Assembly: GCA_943913655.1 (NCBI GenBank)
Contig: CALTZA010000007.1
Location: 9,490 to 73,489, forward strand
DNA: 64,000 nt
Source of the DNA: an uncultured Francisella sp.
GTDB taxonomy: Bacteria; Pseudomonadota; Gammaproteobacteria; Burkholderiales; Neisseriaceae
Direction: 5' to 3'
Position 1 is the first letter of the stretch, and each line of letters starts with the position of its first letter. Below the pieces are notes generated by a model, which saw only the letters and a program-made list of their open reading frames with translations, was not told the origin of the DNA and did no database searches. The position numbers were made by a program, and so were the translations under genes. Shown piece by piece: positions 48,667 through 57,744 of the stretch.

Positions 48667-48801
48667 AAGAGCTTCCCTTATAAGCTAATTAAGGAGATGA
48701 AAATATTTATTAAAGAGAGAAAACAACTTACTCTATAAAAGTATTATGACCAAACTAAACTGATCTCGCAACTTTATAATCATAAGTAAAGAGAAAACGC
48801 C

Positions 48802-48830
48802 TTAACTGATAAGAAGATTTTTGGTACAAT
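48802..48830 (+). promoter_or_regulatory. Candidate guaB promoter
   Basis: TTAACT (48802-48807) and TACAAT (48825-48830) are 17 nt apart, and TGG directly before the -10 box adds an extended -10 element. It lies about 54 nt upstream of the guaB start. No purine-responsive element was recognised. Confidence 0.5.
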
Positions 48831-48883
48831 CCCCACGCAGCAATCTGTGCTAGCTTAAATACCTTACAAACAAGGGAGATTTG

Positions 48884-50347
48884 GTGAATATTTTAGAACA
48901 AGCCTATACCTTTGATGATGTGTTATTGGTGCCTGCTGCATCGTCTGTGTTACCTAAAGAAGTTGTTTTAAACACTCGAATATGCCGTGGAGTACGCCTA
49001 AATATGCCACTTGTTTCAGCAGCAATGGACACAGTGACTGAAGCCAAGTTGGCAATATCCATGGCACAAGAAGGCGGTATTGGGATCATCCATAAAAACA
49101 TGTCTCCTGCTATGCAAGCAGGTTGTGTGCATAAGGTGAAACGTCATGAGACAGGAATAGTAAAGGATCCTGTGACAATTGGTCCAGAATTATTAATCCG
49201 TGATGTCATTGAAATTTCGCGTCAATATAAAATTTCTAGTTTGCCTGTGATAGACAATAGTTCCGTAGTAGGATTAGTTACCAATCGAGATTTGCGTTTT
49301 GAAGATCGCTTAGATATTCCGGTATGTAAAATAATGACGCCCAGGGAGCGATTAGTGACTGTGCCAGAAGGCACTTCAATAGAGAAAGCCAAAGAAAAAA
49401 TGCATCATCATAAGGTGGAACGTGTACTCGTAGTTGATGCGCATTGGCAATTAAAAGGTCTCATTACTGTTAAAGATATTTTAAACACTTCTGCCCATCC
49501 CAATGCTAATAAAGATAATCAAGCCAGATTAGTAGTAGGGGCTGCAGTTGGGGTTTCAAAAGAAGATACAGAAGAACGAGTAGCAGCTTTAATTGCTGAA
49601 GACGTTGATTTGTTGATCGTCGATACTGCTCATGGACATCATGATAGTATTCTAAATACTATTAAACGACTAAAAAAACAGTATCCTGATTTACCTGTAA
49701 TTGGTGGTAATATTGCTACTGGAGAAGCAGCACTTGCTTTGGCTGAAGCGGGAGTCGATGGTGTAAAAGTAGGTGTTGGCCCTGGCTCCATCTGCACTAC
49801 TCGCATTGTAGCAGGTGTTGGTGTTCCTCAATTAACAGCAATTCATAATGTTGCCAAGGTTCTCAAAGGCAAAGATATTCCAATTATTGCTGACGGTGGA
49901 ATTCGTTATTCAGGAGATATTGCCAAGGCTTTGGCTGCTGGTGCGCAATCAGTTATGCTAGGGAGTATGCTGGCTGGCACTGATGAATCACCAGGAGAAA
50001 TTGAACTATATCAAGGACGCTCTTACAAAGCATATCGTGGCATGGGTTCATTAGCTGCGATGTCAAAAGGTTCTGCTGATCGATATTTTCAAGGTGAAAT
50101 GGCACAACTGGATAAATTAGTGCCAGAGGGGATCGAAGGTAGAGTCCCTTATAAAGGACCAGTTATTCATATTTTACATCAGCTTTTAGGTGGGTTACGC
50201 TCTAGCATGGGCTATATTGGCTGTGAAACAATTTCTGCCATGCATGAGCGAGCAAAGTTTGTCATTATCACTACAGCAGGTATCAATGAATCACATGTTC
50301 ATGATGTGCAAATTACCAAAGAAGCTCCCAATTACCAAGCACATTAG
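48884..50347 (+). CDS. guaB: Inosine-5'-monophosphate dehydrogenase
   Basis: Oxidises IMP to XMP with NAD, the committed step to guanine nucleotides. The GTG at 48884 follows GGGAG by 5 nt and gives the family start [18 protein letters not shown]; a TTG one codon earlier is less likely. A pair of CBS domains occupies about residues 90-205. The active-site loop with the catalytic cysteine is [18 protein letters not shown] near residue 300, and the mobile flap region includes [20 protein letters not shown]. Length is 487 residues. Confidence 0.97.
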   Translation: MNILEQAYTFDDVLLVPAASSVLPKEVVLNTRICRGVRLNMPLVSAAMDTVTEAKLAISMAQEGGIGIIHKNMSPAMQAGCVHKVKRHETGIVKDPVTIGPELLIRDVIEISRQYKISSLPVIDNSSVVGLVTNRDLRFEDRLDIPVCKIMTPRERLVTVPEGTSIEKAKEKMHHHKVERVLVVDAHWQLKGLITVKDILNTSAHPNANKDNQARLVVGAAVGVSKEDTEERVAALIAEDVDLLIVDTAHGHHDSILNTIKRLKKQYPDLPVIGGNIATGEAALALAEAGVDGVKVGVGPGSICTTRIVAGVGVPQLTAIHNVAKVLKGKDIPIIADGGIRYSGDIAKALAAGAQSVMLGSMLAGTDESPGEIELYQGRSYKAYRGMGSLAAMSKGSADRYFQGEMAQLDKLVPEGIEGRVPYKGPVIHILHQLLGGLRSSMGYIGCETISAMHERAKFVIITTAGINESHVHDVQITKEAPNYQAH

Positions 50348-50421
50348 TTTTGTTTGGTTATAATTTTGCTAAGATATAATCAACTATTCAGAAATATAAA
50401 ACATAATAAAACCTTAGATCA

Positions 50422-53259
50422 ATGACCGACTATATCAAAATTCGTGGTGCCAGAACGCATAATCTTAAGAATATCAACCTAGATATTCCAAGAGGGAAAT
50501 TAGTAGTTATTACTGGTTTGTCTGGCAGTGGTAAATCCTCTTTAGCTTTCGATACTTTATATGCTGAAGGGCAACGGCGCTATGTAGAAAGTTTATCTTC
50601 CTATGCTCGCCAATTTTTGCAGATGATGGATAAACCAGATGTGGATTTAATTGAAGGTTTGTCACCAGCAGTTTCAATTGAACAAAAAACTAGCTCACAT
50701 AATCCGCGTTCTACTATTGGTACCTCGACTGAAATTTATGACTACTTACGCTTGTTATTTGCCAGGGTAGGAGTGCCTTATTGTCCTTATCACCATCAAC
50801 CATTACGCAGTCAAACAGTGTCACAAATGGTGGATGAAATTTTGTCATGGCCTTTAGAAAGTAAGGTCATGATATTAGCACCCATTGTTATCAATCGGAA
50901 AGGAGAATTCCTTCATTTATGGGAAGAGCTTCGCGCTCAGGGATTCATTCGAGTAAAATTAGATCAGCAATATTACATGATTGAAGATGTCCCAGTGCTT
51001 AAAAAAAATATCAAGCACAATATTGACGTAGTAATCGATCGTTTAAAAGTGCGCTGTGACCAGAGAGATCGTATTACTGAAAGTATAGAAACAGGTCTGC
51101 GTCTGGCTGAAGATCGTATTACAGTTGTTAATATGGAAAATGAGAAAGAACATACTTTTTCGACACGCTTTTCCTGTCCCAAATGTACTTATAATCTTTC
51201 AGAATTAGAGCCGCGTTTATTCAGCTTTAACAACCCTATTGGTGCCTGTTCCACATGCAATGGTTTAGGTTTCTTATATTATTTTGATGAAAAAAAATTA
51301 GTTGTCCATCCAGAGCTTTCTTTGCTATCAGGGGCTATTGCGTTATGGAATAAACATAATCAAGTTGCTTATCAGACAGTCATATCACTTGCCAAGCACT
51401 ATGGCTTTGATGTAGAAGCAGCTTATCAAGATCTACCGATGAGAGTACGTGAAGTAATATTATATGGTTCTGGTAAGGAAATAATTGATTTTAGTTATGA
51501 TAAGAATCACCACTATCATCAGCGCCATTCATTTGAAGGATTAATTCCTAATCTAGAACGACGCTTGCAACAGTCAGATTCTGGTCTAGTCAAAGAGGAG
51601 ATCATTAAATATCAAACTTATGCTTCTTGCCCAGAATGTCATGGTGCGCGGCTAAGACTAGAAGCAAGACTTGTTAAAGTGGGAGGATACCCTATTCATG
51701 AAATTACGCAGATGAATCTGCAAACAGCTTTAGCATTTTTCGATGGTCTAAAATTAAAAGGGAATGCAGCCCAGATTGCTGAGAAAGTTTTGCTAGAAAT
51801 TAAAAATCGTTTGCACTTTTTGTTAGATGTCGGATTGGATTATTTACAACTTTCGCGTAGCACGGAAACATTGTCTGGTGGAGAAGCACAGCGTATCCGA
51901 TTAGCCAGTCAAATTGGCTCCGGTTTAACTGGAGTTCTCTATGTATTAGATGAACCATCAATTGGTTTGCATCAACGAGACAATGATCGTTTGTTAAATA
52001 CTTTGCGTTACTTACGTGATTTAGATAACAGTGTTTTGGTGGTAGAACATGATAAAGATGCGATTGAGGCTGCCGATTTTGTAATTGACATTGGTCCTGG
52101 CGCAGGTTGCCATGGTGGAGAAATTGTAGCAGCACTGCCACCTGCAGAGTTGATTAACTGTACAACTTCTTTAACCGCCCAATATTTAAGTGGGCAAAAG
52201 GCTATTAGTTATAATCCAATACGTAAAAAAATTGATCCCAAACGTGTATTGATTTTGAAAGGGGCCAAGGGCAATAATTTAAAGAATATTGAGGTAACAA
52301 TTCCTTTAGGAGTAATCGTTTGTGTTACTGGAGTTTCAGGCAGTGGTAAGTCCACTTTAGTTAATGATACTCTAGTACAAATTTTACTAGCTGAATTAAA
52401 TCATGCGCGCACAGATCCTGCGCCCTATCAGACTTTACTTGGTTTAGATCACTTAGACAAAATCATTAATATTGACCAAGCGCCAATTGGTCGCACCCCG
52501 CGCTCCAATCCTGCAACTTACACTGGCGTCTTTGGACCGATTCGTGAACTATTTTCTCAAACTCCTTTATCTAGAGAGCGTGGTTATCGGCCAGGGCGTT
52601 TTAGTTTTAATGTTAAGGGAGGACGCTGTGAAGCTTGCGAGGGTGATGGCGTGATTAGGGTAGAAATGCATTTTCTATCTGATATTTATGTAAAATGTGA
52701 TGTGTGTCATGGCAAACGCTACAACCGTCAAACGTTAGAAGTGCATTATCGCAATAAAACAATCAGTGATGTTTTAGAGATGACTGTAGAAGAAGCTCAG
52801 GCTTTCTTCCAGCACATTCCAGCTATCAACCGACGTCTTTCCGTGTTATTAGATGTGGGTTTGGGTTATATTCAATTGGGACAAAGTGCTACAACTTTAT
52901 CAGGTGGGGAAGCGCAACGCATTAAATTAGCATTAGAACTTGCCAAACGCGATACAGGGCGCACTTTTTATGTCTTAGATGAACCAACGACTGGATTACA
53001 TTTTGCCGATATTGACTTATTACTAAAAGTTTTAAAGCGTTTAAATGAAAAAGGTAACAGCGTTTTGATCATTGAACATAATTTAGACGTAATTAAGACA
53101 GCTGACTATATTATTGATCTTGGTCCCGAAGGCGGTGAAAAAGGGGGAGAAGTGATTGCCTATGGGACACCAGAAGAAGTAGCCATTAACTCTCATTCCT
53201 ATACAGGGCATTATTTGCAAGCTTATTTAAAGCAGAGTTATATCACCATTGAAAAGTAA
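50422..53259 (+). CDS. uvrA: Excinuclease ABC subunit A
   Basis: The damage-recognition ATPase of nucleotide excision repair, 945 residues. Two ABC modules are present with Walker [14 protein letters not shown] near residue 32 and [13 protein letters not shown] near residue 640, and signatures [13 protein letters not shown] and [13 protein letters not shown]. Zinc-binding cysteines occur as CPKC/CSTC (about residues 253-280) and CEAC/CDVC (about 737-763). Two TATAAT hexamers (50359-50364 and 50375-50380) lie in the short gap after guaB and may be its promoter; no LexA-type box was seen. A terminator follows. Confidence 0.97.
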   Translation: MTDYIKIRGARTHNLKNINLDIPRGKLVVITGLSGSGKSSLAFDTLYAEGQRRYVESLSSYARQFLQMMDKPDVDLIEGLSPAVSIEQKTSSHNPRSTIGTSTEIYDYLRLLFARVGVPYCPYHHQPLRSQTVSQMVDEILSWPLESKVMILAPIVINRKGEFLHLWEELRAQGFIRVKLDQQYYMIEDVPVLKKNIKHNIDVVIDRLKVRCDQRDRITESIETGLRLAEDRITVVNMENEKEHTFSTRFSCPKCTYNLSELEPRLFSFNNPIGACSTCNGLGFLYYFDEKKLVVHPELSLLSGAIALWNKHNQVAYQTVISLAKHYGFDVEAAYQDLPMRVREVILYGSGKEIIDFSYDKNHHYHQRHSFEGLIPNLERRLQQSDSGLVKEEIIKYQTYASCPECHGARLRLEARLVKVGGYPIHEITQMNLQTALAFFDGLKLKGNAAQIAEKVLLEIKNRLHFLLDVGLDYLQLSRSTETLSGGEAQRIRLASQIGSGLTGVLYVLDEPSIGLHQRDNDRLLNTLRYLRDLDNSVLVVEHDKDAIEAADFVIDIGPGAGCHGGEIVAALPPAELINCTTSLTAQYLSGQKAISYNPIRKKIDPKRVLILKGAKGNNLKNIEVTIPLGVIVCVTGVSGSGKSTLVNDTLVQILLAELNHARTDPAPYQTLLGLDHLDKIINIDQAPIGRTPRSNPATYTGVFGPIRELFSQTPLSRERGYRPGRFSFNVKGGRCEACEGDGVIRVEMHFLSDIYVKCDVCHGKRYNRQTLEVHYRNKTISDVLEMTVEEAQAFFQHIPAINRRLSVLLDVGLGYIQLGQSATTLSGGEAQRIKLALELAKRDTGRTFYVLDEPTTGLHFADIDLLLKVLKRLNEKGNSVLIIEHNLDVIKTADYIIDLGPEGGEKGGEVIAYGTPEEVAINSHSYTGHYLQAYLKQSYITIEK

Positions 53260-53270
53260 TAGCTCGAAGC

Positions 53271-53310
53271 ACTATACTGAAATACTCTAAGTTAAGTATA
53301 GTTTTATTTT
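53271..53310 (+). terminator. Probable intrinsic terminator after uvrA
   Basis: ACTATACT (53271-53278) pairs with AGTATAGT (53295-53302) to give an 8-bp stem with a 16-nt loop, followed by the T-rich stretch TTATTTT. It lies 11 nt after the uvrA stop. The stem is AT-rich, which makes it weaker than a typical terminator. Confidence 0.5.
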
Positions 53311-53932
53311 CACTATCCCTTTATAAAGTCCTTTAATAGCAAACAACTGTTTGACAGTATGGTCATTAGCAACAAAAATGCAGCAAGTATAAGAGTAGCT
53401 GTATAGCCGGGTCATTAACTATTAATGCAACAAGTAGTAGACCAACTATTTGCTATAAAAACTGTTAGTACAGTAGCCTCCTTGTTTCGTATTTAAATCA
53501 ATCGCTATATTACAAGTTAAAATTGAACAGTAATGAATACCCATAAAATAGCCACAAATATCCGGCTGAGATACTCTTTAATGCAATTGTATCATAAGAA
53601 ATCAAAGGGAGCAGGGGACGGAAGTAAATTGTATAACGTAGGCAAGAATTAATAAACAAGATAGGTTTACATCATTGCTGATCAACTGGTGATGTTAAGC
53701 GCAATTGCAGCGATAAATTGGGTAGTGTGAGTCACACAATCAACAGCAAGAATCTCAAAGGAAAAAATATGCTCACGTCTCAGACAGCTTCAAACTTACT
53801 TATATCTTATATGCCAAAAAGTAAGAATTATTTTTTACAAGAAAAGTGTATTGCAATAATTTCCTCCAACCAAATTATCAATCATATAAATTTAACATAA
53901 TATATATTATGCGAAATTATGAGAATTTTGAG
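53311..53932 (+). other. Non-coding gap between uvrA and the lipoprotein gene
   Basis: About 620 nt with no gene I can support. A 60-codon frame at 53718-53900 has no ribosome site and no family resemblance. Short protein-like traces such as QQVVDQLFAIKTVSTVASLF (from about 53430) are not assignable. A palindrome lies at the right end. The region may be further gene wreckage. Confidence 0.45.
53896..53911. repeat. 16-bp perfect palindrome
   Basis: CATAATATATATTATG is a perfect inverted repeat with no central loop, about 20 nt downstream of the minus-strand lipoprotein gene. It could be a protein-binding site or a chance AT-rich palindrome. No T-run follows, so it is not an evident terminator. 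Confidence 0.35.
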
Positions 53933-54877
53933 TTACTTTTTTTTGTCGTTAGAATAATGATAAATAAACTGCCTGAAAAGACTTTCTGCTTGTTTAATTA
54001 ATTCTGGCCAGTGGGAAAGATTATCCTCAATGACCACAAAAGAAGCGATAATATTTGGGATATTTTTTGGAAAAAAATAGGCGGTGCACCATGAATAAAT
54101 TCTTCCTGGTACTGGCAGGCACTCAATGGCTAAATCAGCTTGATTTTTGTTGTTTGTCGTCCGGTGCCAATAAATTGTTGCTACTTGGTTTCCATCAAAT
54201 GGCGCTTCTACCTCTTCTAAATTCAACTCCTGTTTAAGAATTGATCTGGTATTAGGTCCTAATTTATATTTTCTAAATAAACTTTCTAAATAAGTTCTTA
54301 AATTACCAGGATGATTTTTAATATTTGCATCATCAAATTGGTTTAAATCACCGAATAAATAAATAGCTGCATTAGAGTAATCTCTATCACCAGCTTTCTT
54401 ATCTTCAATTAGATATTCGTCATATGTTCCCCAAGCAAGGTGATTAAACCCGTACTGATCTCGACCTGGCGTTCTATCTGGCCAATTGACAATGATACTA
54501 TAAGCAGCAATTCGCTCATCGCACCAGCGCATTTTAGCTTGCCAACCATTATTTTTACGAAAACTAATATCATTGTAGATAAAAGGCGTTAACGCGTACT
54601 CTTTAGGCAAGCGTACATATTTATCACCAAGTAGACCACAATAATATCTATTTCTCTCCTCTCGCTCTTCTGGAGATAAGTTGGATAGATATTGTTGATA
54701 CTTTTCCTTCTGTGCTTGCGTTAACTGAAAGTGATAAGTGTCTTTTAATTTATTGACTTCTTCTTTATTGGGCAGATTAACCTTTACATAATCCTCAGAG
54801 TCACATGCAGTGATAGCACAGATTAGTAAACACAGTAGTGCACAACAGTAAGCACTGGGTTTATTCCAAAATTTCAA
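53933..54877 (-). CDS. Lipoprotein of unknown function, about 314 residues
   Basis: An exported lipoprotein with signal sequence ending in the lipobox ITAC near residue 24, followed by D, which would favour inner-membrane retention under the E. coli rule. The start is taken as TTG 54877 (MKFWNKPSAYCCALL), 6 nt after a GGAAGG ribosome site; a frame start at 54904 has no such site. The mature part has a charged helix (LTQAQKEKYQQYLSNLSPEE), several tryptophans and four or more cysteines, and ends in a lysine-rich tail. I do not recognise the family. It follows the HIT gene on the same strand. Confidence 0.68.
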   Translation of the reverse strand: MKFWNKPSAYCCALLCLLICAITACDSEDYVKVNLPNKEEVNKLKDTYHFQLTQAQKEKYQQYLSNLSPEEREERNRYYCGLLGDKYVRLPKEYALTPFIYNDISFRKNNGWQAKMRWCDERIAAYSIIVNWPDRTPGRDQYGFNHLAWGTYDEYLIEDKKAGDRDYSNAAIYLFGDLNQFDDANIKNHPGNLRTYLESLFRKYKLGPNTRSILKQELNLEEVEAPFDGNQVATIYWHRTTNNKNQADLAIECLPVPGRIYSWCTAYFFPKNIPNIIASFVVIEDNLSHWPELIKQAESLFRQFIYHYSNDKKK

Positions 54878-54900
54878 TGGAAACCTTCCAATCAATTCAA

Positions 54901-55293
54901 TCAATTAAGATGCTGAGAAATTGCTTTAGCGGTCTCTTCTAGGTCTTTTTTACTAAGTCGTACTTTACTTTTAAAAGTCACATCACGCATGTTATTAGCG
55001 GGGATTAAATGAACATGTACATGTGGTACTTCCAAGCCAATTACAGCCATAGCAACCCGGTTACAGTCAACTGCTTTTTTAATGCCCTGAGCTATATAAT
55101 AAGCAAATTGCATTAGATCTAGATAATCTGTTTCAGATAAAGAAAATAGTTTATCCTGTTCCTGTTTAGGAATGCAAAGCGTATGGCCTCTAGTGTTAGG
55201 ATGAATATCTAATATTGCCAAAAAACGATCGTTTTCATAAATCTTGTAGCTTGGTAGCTCACCACAGATGATTTTAGTAAAAACAGAAGCCAC
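54901..55293 (-). CDS. HIT-family nucleotide-binding hydrolase
   Basis: A 130-residue histidine-triad protein. The triad is HVHVHLIP near residues 94-101, and the N-terminal family pattern IICGELPSYKIYENDRFLAILDIHPNTRGHTLCIPK is seen in two parts (residues 7-42). HIT proteins of this branch cleave adenosine phosphoramidates or dinucleoside polyphosphates; the exact substrate cannot be inferred. It lies 30 nt after dedA and just before the lipoprotein gene. Confidence 0.92.
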   Translation of the reverse strand: MASVFTKIICGELPSYKIYENDRFLAILDIHPNTRGHTLCIPKQEQDKLFSLSETDYLDLMQFAYYIAQGIKKAVDCNRVAMAVIGLEVPHVHVHLIPANNMRDVTFKSKVRLSKKDLEETAKAISQHLN

Positions 55294-55323
55294 GATAGCG
55301 TACCCTCTTTCAGCTCGTTTAGG

Positions 55324-55944
55324 TTAGTTAATTGTATCATCAGTATCCCTTCTTCCCCTAGCAAAATACCATCTAAAAGCAAAGAAGCTGAAAAATATAA
55401 CAATAAGTATAAAAATAAACAGTTTAAAATTACGAGAGATTATTAACAATAAGGCTTTATTACTGGCAAAAATGTAGCCAATCCATATCCATAAAGGGAC
55501 AGAGACAATTGCTGCTGAACCATCAATTAGTAAAAATTGCAGATATGTTACCCGCCTACTTAATCCAGCAGTAAAAAACATAGGGGTTCTAAGCCCTGGG
55601 AAAAACCGACCAATAAAAATGGCGCCGTTTCCATATTTCTCAAATTTCTCTTGTAAAATAGTATATTTCTTTACCGTTAACAGACGACTAACTAGTCTTG
55701 TTTTCCTAATTTTATTACCAAAAAAGTAACCAAGGCTAAATACAATTAAATCTCCCAGTAACACGCCTAGCATTGCAGTGATAATCATGTAAGAGAGATG
55801 AGCACTACCTAAGCCAGCAACTACCCCACCTGCAAGCAAAGTGATATCTTCAGGAATAGGTAAACCAAAGCCGCATAATATTAGCACTAAAAACATGGCT
55901 AGATATCCGTAACTATGAAAAAATAGCTGTAAAAGATCTAACAC
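55324..55944 (-). CDS. DedA-family membrane protein
   Basis: A 206-residue inner-membrane protein of the DedA/SNARE-associated (VTT) family. Members act in membrane lipid recycling, including undecaprenyl phosphate or phospholipid translocation. The family core is GFGLPIPEDITLLAGGVVAG near residue 25 and FIGRFFPGLRTPMFFTAGLS near residue 112, with several hydrophobic segments and a basic C-terminus (FARGRRDTDD). It lies between glmM and the HIT gene. Which DedA subgroup it belongs to cannot be told by eye. Confidence 0.92.
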   Translation of the reverse strand: MLDLLQLFFHSYGYLAMFLVLILCGFGLPIPEDITLLAGGVVAGLGSAHLSYMIITAMLGVLLGDLIVFSLGYFFGNKIRKTRLVSRLLTVKKYTILQEKFEKYGNGAIFIGRFFPGLRTPMFFTAGLSRRVTYLQFLLIDGSAAIVSVPLWIWIGYIFASNKALLLIISRNFKLFIFILIVIFFSFFAFRWYFARGRRDTDDTIN

Positions 55945-55972
55945 TGAATGTCTTTCTCTCTAAAATATATTA

Positions 55973-57325
55973 TTATGTTATAGCGTCTGCAATCATAGTG
56001 GCTAAATTTTCTGCTTGTTCCAAACGCTTGGCTTCTACCATAACTCGTACCACAGGTTCTGTACCAGATGCCCTGATCACCAAGCGGCCATTTCCTCCAG
56101 ATAATTCTTTTTCTACTGCTGCAACAGCCTTCTTACTTAATTCTCTCCACTGATCTTTGTTTTTGCTTTTAACTGATAAACGCACATTTTTAATAACTTG
56201 AGGATAAGGTCGCCAATCTTTTTGAACACTAATAATATCTTGTCTTAAAAAGGACAAAGAAGCAAATACTTGCAAGGCAGAGATAATACCATCGCCTGTA
56301 TTATGTTTGTCCAAACACAATATATGTCCAGAGGCTTCACCTCCTACTTGCCAATTTTTTTCTAATAATTTTTCTAATACATAACGATCACCTACCTGTG
56401 CTCGTTCAAAAGAAATACCAAGCTTACTTAGGCCTTGGACCATGCCCATGTTAGTCATTAATGTACCAACTACACCATTATTTTTTAAATTTCCTTTTAA
56501 ATATCGTGCCTTAGCAATAATATAAATTAATGCATCCCCATTATAGATAGTACCCTGTCTATCAACTAGAACAACTCTATCGCCATCACCGTCGATAGCA
56601 ACACCATAATCCGCTTTATTTTGCAAAACTGATAACTGTAAAGTGTGAATATCAGTAGCCCCTACTTTATCATTGATATTAAAGCCGGTGGGTTCGTTGC
56701 CAATGGAAATAACCTGTGCTCCCAATTCATGAAAAACACTTGGGGCCACATGGTAGCCAGCGCCGTTAGCAGTATCTACCACAATTTTTAGGCCGTATAA
56801 ATCTAAGTGTGAAGGAAAAGTACTTTTACAAAATTCTATATAGCGCTCTGCTGAACCTTCTATGCGTTTGGCACGGCCAAATTGTGCAGAAGGAACAAAT
56901 GATAAAGGTTTTTGTAAAGCTTCTTCAATCTCTAGTTCTATTTCATCAGATAACTTCAGACCATCTTGTGTAAAAAATTTAATGCCATTATCAAAATAGG
57001 GATTATGAGAAGCTGATAACATCACGCCACCATTTAACCGCAGTGCTTTAGTGAGGTAGGCAATGCCTGGCGTAGGAAGTGGTCCTGTTAACAAAACATG
57101 TACTCCTGCCGAAGTCAAACCTGCTTGTAAAGCCGCTTCTAACATATATCCTGAAATACGCGTGTCTTTACCTAAGATGATGGTGATGTGTGTGCGAAAC
57201 TCACTGTATCTTGTCAATACTCTACCTGCTGCATTACCTAATTTTAAGACGAAGTCTGGCGTAATAACTGAACTTCCTACTTTTCCTCTAATCCCATCTG
57301 TCCCAAAATACTTTTTCAATATCAC
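55973..57325 (-). CDS. glmM: Phosphoglucosamine mutase
   Basis: Converts glucosamine-6-phosphate to glucosamine-1-phosphate for peptidoglycan and LPS. The N-terminus KYFGTDGIRGKVG is typical, the phosphoserine loop is MLSASHNPYFDNGIKF near residue 102, the metal-binding loop is VAIDGDGDRVVLVD near residue 243, and the phosphate-binding end is RLVIRASGTEPVVRVMVEA near residue 417. Length is 450 residues. It begins a minus-strand run followed by dedA. Confidence 0.97.
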   Translation of the reverse strand: MILKKYFGTDGIRGKVGSSVITPDFVLKLGNAAGRVLTRYSEFRTHITIILGKDTRISGYMLEAALQAGLTSAGVHVLLTGPLPTPGIAYLTKALRLNGGVMLSASHNPYFDNGIKFFTQDGLKLSDEIELEIEEALQKPLSFVPSAQFGRAKRIEGSAERYIEFCKSTFPSHLDLYGLKIVVDTANGAGYHVAPSVFHELGAQVISIGNEPTGFNINDKVGATDIHTLQLSVLQNKADYGVAIDGDGDRVVLVDRQGTIYNGDALIYIIAKARYLKGNLKNNGVVGTLMTNMGMVQGLSKLGISFERAQVGDRYVLEKLLEKNWQVGGEASGHILCLDKHNTGDGIISALQVFASLSFLRQDIISVQKDWRPYPQVIKNVRLSVKSKNKDQWRELSKKAVAAVEKELSGGNGRLVIRASGTEPVVRVMVEAKRLEQAENLATMIADAIT

Positions 57326-57482
57326 TTGTATTGACCACTTAATTACTTTCGTTAGCTATGACTTAATGGTACCATATTGTTACGAAGCAGAACTACAACT
57401 TAAAAAGGATCATCGTTTAATTAATTTGTCACTCAAATAATTACCAACTTTCAGTATTAAAACTAGTTAAAGTAGAGAGATT

Positions 57483-57722
57483 ATGGCAAGAAAAGTTTTT
57501 TGCATCAAACTTAAAAAAGAGTCAGAAGGACTGGACTTCCCTCCTTTACCGGATCAACTAGGTAAGAGAATTTATGAGCATATCTCGCGCGAAGCGTGGA
57601 ATGAATGGACACGTTATCAGACAATGCTCATCAATGAAAATCGACTGAATTTAGCAGATCCTTCTGCACGAAACTATCTGAGACAACAGATGAATTATTT
57701 TTTCTTTAGTGAAGAAGAATAA
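57483..57722 (+). CDS. yggX: YggX-type Fe(II)-trafficking / oxidative damage protection protein
   Basis: A small cytoplasmic protein linked to protection of iron-sulfur clusters. Family motifs are [20 protein letters not shown] with the conserved cysteine near residue 7, [17 protein letters not shown], and [20 protein letters not shown]. At 79 residues it is about ten shorter than the E. coli protein because the C-terminal tail after the FFF motif is missing. A GAGAG site lies upstream. It is followed directly by ppk. Confidence 0.93.
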   Translation: MARKVFCIKLKKESEGLDFPPLPDQLGKRIYEHISREAWNEWTRYQTMLINENRLNLADPSARNYLRQQMNYFFFSEEE

Positions 57723-57744
57723 CTTTGGGCTTTTAGATTTGGCT

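Noticed and set aside
48667..48801. Purine riboswitch before guaB
   Set aside because: No aptamer-like pattern of three stems was seen in this AT-rich leader; only a promoter is supported.
53718..53900. 60-residue open frame in the gap after uvrA
   Set aside because: A GGAAAA motif lies before an internal ATG, but the product is short, of ordinary AT-rich composition and matches nothing; chance is the simpler reading.
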